Positions 24,463 through 31,600 of a stretch of 33,275 nt of DNA are shown piece after piece. The notes beneath the pieces were generated by a model. The model was given only the letters and a program-made list of their open reading frames with translations. It did not search any database and was not told where the DNA came from. Each line of letters begins with the position of its first letter. The stretch's first letter is position 1. The DNA comes from Kiritimatiellales bacterium (lineage in GTDB: Bacteria > Verrucomicrobiota > Kiritimatiellia > Kiritimatiellales > Pontiellaceae): NCBI GenBank assembly GCA_003246265.1, contig QKAU01000068.1:1-33275 (forward strand), given 5' to 3'. Both the position numbers and the translations under genes were made by a program.

Positions 24463-25608
24463 TTATCGGTATGATTTCGACATGTCGACCCTGGCGGCGG
24501 TGGCCAGGAGTTGGCGGGGCTTCGATTGCGCGATCCGGTCAAGCAGGGCCGCTTCATAGGCGAGGCCATCGAGCGGCAGCGGCACCGGTTCCCCGGTCCA
24601 GCCGGAATAGATCATGGCTCCGGCCAGCTCCAGCGAGCGCAGCCCCTCTTCCGCCGGGGCGATCAGCGCCTCTTCGCCGCGGGCCGCCTTGATGAAATTG
24701 TCAAGGATGGCGGCATGCTGGTTGACCGGTTCCTTCGGAGTGTAGACCTCTTCGCTGGTGTCCGGGGCGCCGAACATCTCGTCGGTAGAGCGGCTGAAGG
24801 CCGGGGCCGGTTCGCTGTTGCGGACCAGCCGGACCGAGGCGCCGTCCGTGGTCACGGTACCGAGATCGCCAACGATCTCCAGCCGGTTGGTGCCGGGCGA
24901 CTCGCCTGTGCTGGCCACGAATTGCCCGGTTGCACCGTTGGGGAACTCGAAGAAGGCGCTGGCCTCGTCCTCGACTTCGATGTCGTGGTGTTTGCCGAAA
25001 CCGCACCAGGCCCGGATGGAACTGGGCAGGCCGACCAGCCACTGCAGGATATCGAGGTTGTGCGGGCACTGGTTCATCAGGACGCCGCCGCCTTCGCCCT
25101 TCCAGGTGGCGCGCCACGGGCTCGATTGGTAGTAGATCTCGGGGCGGAACCAGTTGGTCATGGTCCACGATACGCGCCGCAGGGCGCCGATCTCCCCCGA
25201 GTCGATCCACTGCTTGATCCGGGCATAGCAGGGATGGGTGCGCTGGTTCATCATGAGGGCGAAGAGCTGGTCGTCGCGCTTGCGTGCAGCCAGCAGGCGC
25301 TCTCCTTCCGCCTTGTGGCAGGCGAGCGGTTTCTCCATGACCAGATGCAACCCCGCCTCGAGCACCTGCGTGCCCACCGGGGTGTGCAGGAAGGTGGGAA
25401 GGGCGACGATGGCCGCGTCGGCCAGTCCGGCCGCGACGAGGTCCTCCGCACTCCCGAAGCAGGCGACCCCGCGTGCCCGGAAGTCGTCGAACCGCTCGGG
25501 TGTGTTGTTCGCGACGGCGACCAGCTCGCCGTTCCGTACCGCCCCTTCCAGCAGGTTCCGGGCATGGACCAGCCCGATGTTGCCGAGCCCGATGATACCG
25601 AATTTCAT
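24463..25608 (-). CDS. Cytosolic Gfo/Idh/MocA family oxidoreductase
   Basis: 381 aa, no signal peptide. Canonical Rossmann motif at the very N-terminus (MKFGIIGLGNIGLVHARNLL), EKP at 92-94 (catalytic Lys93), and the GGGVLMNQCPHNLDILQWLVG active-site block with the conserved His and Asp. The length and order fit NAD(P)-dependent sugar or inositol dehydrogenases. The start at 25608 has GAGGGG just upstream; a TTG 12 nt earlier is less likely. It is first gene of an operon with the NRAMP-like transporter and a second oxidoreductase. The 70-bp gap before it holds a TTGACA hexamer and a 21-bp inverted repeat, consistent with regulation by the adjacent ROK protein. Confidence 0.92.
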   Translation of the reverse strand: MKFGIIGLGNIGLVHARNLLEGAVRNGELVAVANNTPERFDDFRARGVACFGSAEDLVAAGLADAAIVALPTFLHTPVGTQVLEAGLHLVMEKPLACHKAEGERLLAARKRDDQLFALMMNQRTHPCYARIKQWIDSGEIGALRRVSWTMTNWFRPEIYYQSSPWRATWKGEGGGVLMNQCPHNLDILQWLVGLPSSIRAWCGFGKHHDIEVEDEASAFFEFPNGATGQFVASTGESPGTNRLEIVGDLGTVTTDGASVRLVRNSEPAPAFSRSTDEMFGAPDTSEEVYTPKEPVNQHAAILDNFIKAARGEEALIAPAEEGLRSLELAGAMIYSGWTGEPVPLPLDGLAYEAALLDRIAQSKPRQLLATAARVDMSKSYR

Positions 25609-25620
25609 GCGCCCCCTCAA

Positions 25621-25641
25621 TTTGTCACGATGCCTAACAAA
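25621..25641. promoter_or_regulatory. Candidate operator, inverted repeat TTTGTCA-N7-TAACAAA
   Basis: A 21-bp inverted repeat of the same form as the one at 16119-16139, with 13 of 14 half-site bases shared. It lies between the ROK regulator stop codon and the oxidoreductase/transporter operon, 12 bp before its start codon. A perfect TTGACA (minus strand, 25660-25655) lies 13 bp upstream of it in the direction of transcription, so the repeat would cover the -10/start region. No good -10 is visible (best TTAGGC at 17 bp). Confidence 0.55.
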
Positions 25642-25678
25642 ATGCGCGATGCAGTGTCAATGGCGATCTGCCCGCTTC

Positions 25679-26863
25679 TTATTTTGCGGCGCGGACGAGA
25701 GGGATGGGATCGTTGATGACCCGGTCGAGCACCATGCAGGCGGCGCCGAATACGGCGTCGTCGTCGCGCCCCGACACCTTGATCTTGACGTTTTCGCGGG
25801 GCTGGGCAAGGGCCCGCTGGTCGACCACGGCCCTGGCCTTGTCCAGCAGGAAGGGGAGGATCGGTCGCATGGCACCGCCCAGGACGACGGTGTCCAGGTT
25901 GAAGAGGTTGACCAGGTTGACGATGCCGAGGCCCAGCATTGCGGCCATGCCGTCGGCGGCATCCACTACGGCGGAATCACCCGCACGCAGGGCCTGGGCG
26001 GCCTCTTCGGGCGAGATGGAGGCAAGGCCGCTTTTCCGGGCCAGCGCGGCCATGCCGACCTCCGTCACCCAGCAGCCCCGGTCCCCGCACGAGCAGGGCT
26101 CGCCGTCGGGGCGGATCTTCATGTGGCCCGCCTGTCCGGCATAGCCGCCCGTGCCGCGGAAGAGGTGGCCGTCGAGGACCAGGCCGGCCGCCATGCCGAC
26201 CCCGATGCTGAGGTAGGCCAGGTTGAGGGCCTTGGAGCGGTCGGCATAGGTATAGTAGCCCATGGCCGAGGTGTTGGCCTCGTTGTCGAGGTGGACCGGC
26301 AGGCCGAATTTCTCCTCCCACAGGGCCTTGAAGGGGATGTTGCGCCATTTCAGCGAGGGGGCGTAGGTGAGGGTGCTCGCCCCGGCATCGACGAGTCCGG
26401 CCAGCCCCAGCCCGATCCCCAGCGCGGGGAGGCCTTCGGCCCGGCCCCAGGCAAGGCCCGCATCGACCAGTTGTTCGGCGGTCCGCGACGTTGCCTCGAA
26501 GCTGCTGGAGGCGCCGACCTTCGCCGACTCCTCCCAGAGTACCTGGCCGCGGAAATCGACCGCGACCACGATGATGCGGCTGATGTCGATCTCCGCGCCG
26601 ATGGCGAACCCGCCGCGCGGGGAGAGCTCGAGCAGGAGTCCCGGCCTGCCCGCGCCGGAGCGGCGGAATTCCGTCTCGACCACCAGGCCGGCGTCGAGCA
26701 GGTCGCTGACGATGTTCGAGGCGGTATTGCGCGTCATTCCCAGCTCCTTGGCCAGGTCGGCGCGCGCCAGGGTGCCGCGCTCGCGCAGCAGCTTCAGGAT
26801 GGCCGACATGTTGAAGCGCCGTACCGACGCCTGGTCCGCCTTGGATGAACCGGTCTTTTTCAT
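25679..26863 (-). CDS. ROK family transcriptional regulator
   Basis: 394 aa. An N-terminal winged helix-turn-helix (about 19-65: MSAILKLLRERGTLARADLAKELGMTRNTASNIVSDLLDAGLV) is joined to a ROK sugar-binding/kinase-like domain (about 84-390). The zinc-site signature is GH at 246-247 with C257, C259 and C264 (CSCGDRGC). The position of the catalytic Asp of ROK kinases (N-D-x-N) reads N194-E195-A-N, so it is probably a sugar-responsive repressor and not a kinase. The start at 26863 overlaps the stop of the amidotransferase gene (ATGA); the frame upstream is a shadow. By position and by the nearby inverted repeat it likely controls the downstream oxidoreductase/transporter operon and, through a matching site, the DUF1080 and Tat-oxidoreductase operons. 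Confidence 0.92.
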   Translation of the reverse strand: MKKTGSSKADQASVRRFNMSAILKLLRERGTLARADLAKELGMTRNTASNIVSDLLDAGLVVETEFRRSGAGRPGLLLELSPRGGFAIGAEIDISRIIVVAVDFRGQVLWEESAKVGASSSFEATSRTAEQLVDAGLAWGRAEGLPALGIGLGLAGLVDAGASTLTYAPSLKWRNIPFKALWEEKFGLPVHLDNEANTSAMGYYTYADRSKALNLAYLSIGVGMAAGLVLDGHLFRGTGGYAGQAGHMKIRPDGEPCSCGDRGCWVTEVGMAALARKSGLASISPEEAAQALRAGDSAVVDAADGMAAMLGLGIVNLVNLFNLDTVVLGGAMRPILPFLLDKARAVVDQRALAQPRENVKIKVSGRDDDAVFGAACMVLDRVINDPIPLVRAAK

Positions 26864-27543
26864 GCAGGGATGCAGAATAGCGAATCGAGCAGGGTTTCCA
26901 AGACCTGGTTGGCCTGGTCCATGTTGGCGGTACCGGCCCGCATGAGCCCGGCGGGCTGGATGAAGGGGGCGTCGACGAGCTCGTGCGAGCAGTGCGCGAT
27001 CAGCGCCTCCATGCTTCCGGGCGTCGTTTCCAGGTGGAACTGGAGCCCGACGACGCAGTCGTTGTGGACGAACCCCTGGTTGATGCCAGCTGAGCTGGTC
27101 GCCAGCTTGACGGCGTCCGCGGGGATGTCGAAGGTGTCGCCGTGCCAATGGAAGGCAACCATGGTCTCGGGGATTAGATTCGGGGCCTTGGGATCGCGCC
27201 GGATCGGAAACCAGCCAATCTCCTTGTGCGGGCCGGGATAGACCTTCGCCCCGAGCACGTCGGCGATCAGCTGGGCGCCGAGGCAGATACCCAGCATCGC
27301 CTTTCCCTCTTCGATGGTATTGTGGATGAAGGCCTTCTCCTCCCGGAGCCACGGATGGTCGCCGTGGTCATGGATGCCCATGGGTCCGCCCATCACCACC
27401 AGGCCGTCGAAGCTGCCGGAGGCGGGAAGGCGTTCACCTGCGAAAAGCCGCGTGCAGGAGAGCTCGCAGCCCCGGGCCTCGGCCCATGACGCGATATGCC
27501 CCAGCCCCTCGAACGGAACATGCTGTAGCCAGTGCAGTTTCAT
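26860..27543 (-). CDS. Class I glutamine amidotransferase (GMP synthase-like domain)
   Basis: 227 aa standalone GATase domain. FDGLVVMGGPMGIHDH (45-60), the nucleophile elbow LGICLGAQ with Cys87, and the catalytic pair H170/E172 in LQFHLE. The segment MVAFHWHGDTFDIP is typical of the GuaA-like type I GATase group (YfeJ/GAT1-like), enzymes that hydrolyse glutamine or related gamma-glutamyl compounds. The start at 27543 (MKLHWLQHVPFEGLG) matches family N-termini; the ribosome-binding site is weak. The last 4 nt overlap the ROK start (ATGA), so the two are cotranslated. The physiological substrate is unknown and its link to the sugar genes unclear. Confidence 0.88.
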   Translation of the reverse strand: MKLHWLQHVPFEGLGHIASWAEARGCELSCTRLFAGERLPASGSFDGLVVMGGPMGIHDHGDHPWLREEKAFIHNTIEEGKAMLGICLGAQLIADVLGAKVYPGPHKEIGWFPIRRDPKAPNLIPETMVAFHWHGDTFDIPADAVKLATSSAGINQGFVHNDCVVGLQFHLETTPGSMEALIAHCSHELVDAPFIQPAGLMRAGTANMDQANQVLETLLDSLFCIPA

Positions 27544-27624
27544 GGGTGCCATCCGTACCACAAATGCCATGGGAAACACAAAATGGGAGAAGCGGCTTTT
27601 TCGTGGCTGCCGGCCAGACCGTGG

Positions 27625-30600
27625 CTATAGCTTCCTCCGCAGCAGGATGGTGCGCATGTCGGGGTGGGCGAGCCTGCGCCCGGCCTCGACGATGTCGGCA
27701 AACCGGTCGGCCGGAATGAGGGCGGGCTTGAGGTCGGCCATCTGGACGATGCGCACGGCGTTGGCCCGCTCCGAATAGTCGACCGCCACCTCGACGAGCC
27801 CGGCCCCCTCGGGGGCCTGCCAGGAGAAGTTTCGCGGCAGGATGAGCGGTTCGTAGCCGTCGGGCAGGACGATGTTGTACTCGACGAGGGAGTCCACGTA
27901 GCCGTTCCACGAGAGCGGCAGGGTCCGTTCGCTGGAGCGGTACTGCAGCAGGCCGCCCAGTCCGCCGGGCACGGTGAAGTAGAGGTAGTCGCCGTCGAGC
28001 ACGGCGTAGCGGTCGGCCGCGACGGAATACTCCATCGTGCCGGGATAGGTCGCATAGTCGGTCGTCAATTCCGAGACGGCCCTGGCCGATTGCGACACGG
28101 CGGTGACGAGTTCAAGGTAGTGGCGGCGCCGGTTTTCCGGCGTCATCTCGGCGTAGGCCTGGTGGAACCCTTCGAAGGCGGCGCCTTGCAGGGTGGTCGT
28201 CTGGGTCAGGCCCGCCTGGCCGTCGGGACCGATGCTGATCTCGCAGGCCGCATGGCCGCGATCGGCCTTGACGGACGGAACGCGGAGGGTGCCGAGCTTC
28301 CCGCTTTCGAGGTCGAGCATGGCGCGATGGTCGTAGGCCGAGGTGCCGAGTTCCGCGTATTGGGACTCCTCGTCGAGATAGACCGTTTCGCCGTCGACCT
28401 CGAACCGCATCAGGACGGTGCCGAAGGTGGTCCGCATGGGGACGGATAGCAGGGGTTTGGCGGCTTCGGGCACCAGGGGGACGGAGCCCGACAGGATGAA
28501 TTCCGGTTTCAGCCCGGCGGCATGGAGCAGGGCATGTAGAAGGACCATGCGGTCGGGGTTGTTCCCGTAGCGGTCGGCCAGGGTCCGGTCGGCAGGCGTG
28601 ATGGCGGAGAGCGGCAGGGCGTTGAGTCCCGGTCCGGCGGGCCGGATGTTCTGCGCCACCCAGTCGCGCAGGGCGACGGCCTTGTCGCGGTCGCTTGCGA
28701 GGCCGTCGGTCAGCTGCCGCGCGAGGGCTTCGGCACTGGGCTGGTTGTCGGCGGCCTCCTGCAGGCGGCCACGGATTTGGCGGGCATGGCTCTTCCAGTC
28801 GGAGGTGGAGATGAAGAGCGCGGGATTGAAGGTCCACCAGGCGGGCAGGGCCTCCTCCTGCCGGACCGCCGGCTGGTTGGTGGCGGACCAGGCATAGGTC
28901 GCCGTCCCTTCGCTCGCGGTGCGCGTTTCCGCAATGCCGGTATTGAGCACCTGCACCTCCATCGATCGGGGCGCGGAGAGCGTGACCGTCTTGCCATCGA
29001 TCGGTTCATGGCCGTTGAAGGCCTGGTAGATGGAGAAAAAGGGTTTGCCGAAGACGGTCGAGACGATCTCGTAGTCGAGGATGCTGCCGATCTCGACGCC
29101 GGGGAGGTTGGCCACCAGGATCTTCTCGGCGGGGTAGCGCGGGGCGGAGGCGACCCAGCCCGCGTCCATCAGGTTGATCTCTTCGGGGGCGATCGTCTTG
29201 ACGGTGCCGTCCGGCAGGGTGACCGTCGCGCGGGCCAGCTCGATGCGTTGCCATGCCGGATTGTAGGCCAGCTTGATTTCGGAGTTCGACTTCTTCCCGG
29301 CGTAGGTGAGGATCTTCACGCGACTGCGCGTGGTTTCGGTCCAATGGGAGGCATCCTCCAGCGCGTAGTGGATCTCCTGGTCCAGGATGCGCACGTCCGC
29401 GCCGTCGTTCTCCGTATCGGGAGCGGCTTCGAAAACCAGCCGCTTGCGCAGGTTGTATTCGATGTCCTTCAGGTTCTGCTTCAGGACGAGGTACTCCTCG
29501 GGGCTGAACTCGACGGCGCTGATCAGCACGGTGTTGGTGGTTGCCAGGGTGCCGCCGGACTGCGCGAGGTCGACATGCCAGTCCAGCTGGCCGGAGTCGA
29601 TGGCATCGTAGCGCGGCAGGATGGGGCTACCGATCGTGTCGGGCAGGTCGAGCGCGAGGGTTTCGCGGATGCCGGCGGTCATGCGGGTGAAGAGGGGGTA
29701 CTTGCGCTCTTCCAGTCCGGTCTGGCCGATGAGGAAGTTGGCGTAGCCGAGGGAACTGCCCAGCCGCGGCAGGGTCAGCATCCGGGTGGCTTCGCCCTCG
29801 ACCAGCAGGTTCTCCGCGGTGTAGGCCAGCTTCACGACGAGCGGCTCGGTGGTGTCGCGCAACTCCTCGGGGAGGATCGACAGCGAGCGCAGCTCGGCGG
29901 TGGGCATGCCCTTCTTCAGGTGCCCCTCGAAGAAGCGCCTGCGCTCCTCGGGCTTGATCTTCGAAAAGTAGCCGCGGTAGACGGTGTCGTTGATCCCCTC
30001 GAAGCGGAGCGTGCTCTGGGCGTCGAGCTTTCCCGTGGCGTCGAGCGAGGCGGTCGAGTCGATCTGCAGCAGGTTCTCCCCGGCCGGGATGATGGGCGAG
30101 GTGCGCAGGGTGTCGCCCCCGGGGCGGGCGACGATATAGCTCATGTTTTGGAGGTAGGAGGGGAAGATGTCCTTGGTGTTCTCGTCGGTGGAGTCCATCA
30201 GGATGTACTCCCCGCCGTCGCCAAGCGCGGCGGTGACGGCGTGGTTGAAGAAGGCCTGCGGCACCTCTTCGTCCTTCTTCGGTCCGGCCATGATGATGAC
30301 CGGGAAGGCCTCGACATCGACCAGCCGCAGCATGGCGGCGAGCAGGGCCGCCTTGTCGCGGCAGACGCCGTAGCGGTTGTCGAAGGTGGTGCGGACGTCG
30401 TGCGGCTCGTAGCCGGGCGCCTCCTCTTCGGTGGTGATGCCCATGTAGCGGATCTCTTGCGACACGAAGTTGAAGATGGCGCGGATCTTTTCGGCCGTGT
30501 TGGTGCAGCCCTCGACCAGTTCCCGCGCCTTGGCCTCCATCTCCGGGGTCGTGGCTTCGAGCCGCGGCTTGCACAGCTCCCAGTACCACGTCGACAAGTC

Positions 30601-31383
30601 CTCCCATTTCTCCATGGTGCTCACCAGCAGGCGTTGCACCACCGTGTAGCGCGCGGGCATGTCGGGCTCGTCGAACATGCGCGGCACGCCCTGCACCGTC
30701 CAGGTGTAGATGATCCGGTCGCTCTCCTCGACGGCCTCCTTGGCGAACACGACGGTGCCGGGCACCTCGGACTTGAGCGCGATGTTGGCCAGCGGCTTCG
30801 CCTTCGGGGCTGAAATCCGGTAGACGAGGTGCTCGATCGGCGAATTGCCTTCGAAGACCTGGTAGTCGCTCCAGACCCCGGGCACGACTGCCTTGGTCTC
30901 GATGCGGTGCGAGATGTAGCGCAGGGTGTCGCCGATCTCCATGCCGGGCACCGAGAGCTGCAGGATCTTGGACTTGGGGTTGTAGATGTTCGCGCCCATC
31001 TGTCCCGGATCAACCATCACCTTGCTGTTGGCCTCGGGATCGATGTCGACAACCGCGCCGTCGGGCTTCAGGAGCTGGACCTTGGTGAAGTAGTTGGTGC
31101 CGTAGGCGATGTCGAACGCCAGCGTCAGGGTGCGGTTGTCGCGCTTCCCCTTTTCGGTGAGGATCTTGATGGCCGTATCGTCCCATGTCTCCGAAGCGCC
31201 GCCGGCCTCGTACTCCACGTGGATCACATCGTCGATCAGCACGTCGTCCGAGTCGGGATACTTCCCGGGGGTGGCCCCGGCCGCCTGTTTCGCCACGGTT
31301 GCCAGGTCGAGAAACTCCATGGCCCCGGTCGGCAGGGCGGCGAGGAAGAGGAGGGAAAGGAGGGCTTGGGTCATCTTCAACAT
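27625..31383 (-). CDS. Large exported protein with two DUF3857-transglutaminase modules, the second apparently inactive
   Basis: 1252 aa. The start at 31383 has GGAG 7 nt upstream and a signal peptide (about 1-21, …ALPTGAME). Module 1: DUF3857 (about 45-235) and transglutaminase-like (about 285-420) with catalytic C341 (RYGVCRDKAALL), H381 (FFNHAV) and D397 (LMDST). A beta-rich spacer follows. Module 2: a second DUF3857 (around 680-850, ETTRSRVKILTYAGKKSNSEIKLAY…) and a transglutaminase-like fold in which RYGNNPDRMVLL replaces the Cys with N942 and FGTVLMRF replaces the His with Thr. The last 200 residues are beta-rich. DUF3857/transglutaminase proteins are common periplasmic proteins of unknown role in Bacteroidetes and PVC bacteria. 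It is probably monocistronic. Confidence 0.9.
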   Translation of the reverse strand: MLKMTQALLSLLFLAALPTGAMEFLDLATVAKQAAGATPGKYPDSDDVLIDDVIHVEYEAGGASETWDDTAIKILTEKGKRDNRTLTLAFDIAYGTNYFTKVQLLKPDGAVVDIDPEANSKVMVDPGQMGANIYNPKSKILQLSVPGMEIGDTLRYISHRIETKAVVPGVWSDYQVFEGNSPIEHLVYRISAPKAKPLANIALKSEVPGTVVFAKEAVEESDRIIYTWTVQGVPRMFDEPDMPARYTVVQRLLVSTMEKWEDLSTWYWELCKPRLEATTPEMEAKARELVEGCTNTAEKIRAIFNFVSQEIRYMGITTEEEAPGYEPHDVRTTFDNRYGVCRDKAALLAAMLRLVDVEAFPVIIMAGPKKDEEVPQAFFNHAVTAALGDGGEYILMDSTDENTKDIFPSYLQNMSYIVARPGGDTLRTSPIIPAGENLLQIDSTASLDATGKLDAQSTLRFEGINDTVYRGYFSKIKPEERRRFFEGHLKKGMPTAELRSLSILPEELRDTTEPLVVKLAYTAENLLVEGEATRMLTLPRLGSSLGYANFLIGQTGLEERKYPLFTRMTAGIRETLALDLPDTIGSPILPRYDAIDSGQLDWHVDLAQSGGTLATTNTVLISAVEFSPEEYLVLKQNLKDIEYNLRKRLVFEAAPDTENDGADVRILDQEIHYALEDASHWTETTRSRVKILTYAGKKSNSEIKLAYNPAWQRIELARATVTLPDGTVKTIAPEEINLMDAGWVASAPRYPAEKILVANLPGVEIGSILDYEIVSTVFGKPFFSIYQAFNGHEPIDGKTVTLSAPRSMEVQVLNTGIAETRTASEGTATYAWSATNQPAVRQEEALPAWWTFNPALFISTSDWKSHARQIRGRLQEAADNQPSAEALARQLTDGLASDRDKAVALRDWVAQNIRPAGPGLNALPLSAITPADRTLADRYGNNPDRMVLLHALLHAAGLKPEFILSGSVPLVPEAAKPLLSVPMRTTFGTVLMRFEVDGETVYLDEESQYAELGTSAYDHRAMLDLESGKLGTLRVPSVKADRGHAACEISIGPDGQAGLTQTTTLQGAAFEGFHQAYAEMTPENRRRHYLELVTAVSQSARAVSELTTDYATYPGTMEYSVAADRYAVLDGDYLYFTVPGGLGGLLQYRSSERTLPLSWNGYVDSLVEYNIVLPDGYEPLILPRNFSWQAPEGAGLVEVAVDYSERANAVRIVQMADLKPALIPADRFADIVEAGRRLAHPDMRTILLRRKL

Positions 31384-31600
31384 GCGGTACTCCGGGGTTC
31401 GTTCACGAATCGGGCAAACGGTACCTGCGCGGGCCTTCGCCCGCAAACCCTTTGTGCGACAGCCCGTGTGGCCGACTGTTGAATGCACCTTGCAACTTTC
31501 TCCGCCGCGCGAGGAGGATGGTTCGACCCACTTCTCCTGCGGCTTTTGCGCCATGCGGCGATCGCATGGCTGCGACACGGAGCGGGAGGCGCGGGCCCGG
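31384..31600. other. Intergenic region with two stable hairpins
   Basis: The 217-bp gap upstream of the DUF3857 gene. A GC-rich hairpin, GCGGGC/GCCCGC with a 4-nt loop (31429-31444), lies in the probable leader of that gene. A second hairpin is at 31550-31570. I see no convincing promoter hexamers and no gene. Confidence 0.5.
31550..31570. terminator. Hairpin after the SHD1-protein gene
   Basis: GCCATGCG (31550-31557) pairs perfectly with CGCATGGC (31563-31570) around a 5-nt loop, about 30 nt beyond the minus-strand stop codon at 31601. No T-run follows (GCAAAAGCC), so termination by this element alone is doubtful. Confidence 0.4.

Noticed and set aside
25655-25660. A complete promoter for the oxidoreductase/transporter operon using TTGACA at this position
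   Set aside because: The -35 is perfect but at 16-19 bp spacing no acceptable -10 is present (best TTAGGC or TAGGCA), so I did not list a full promoter.
27544-27624. A third copy of the TTTGTCA/TWACAAA operator upstream of the amidotransferase-ROK pair
   Set aside because: Two TTTGTG elements are present on the minus strand, but both point the same way and do not form the inverted repeat.
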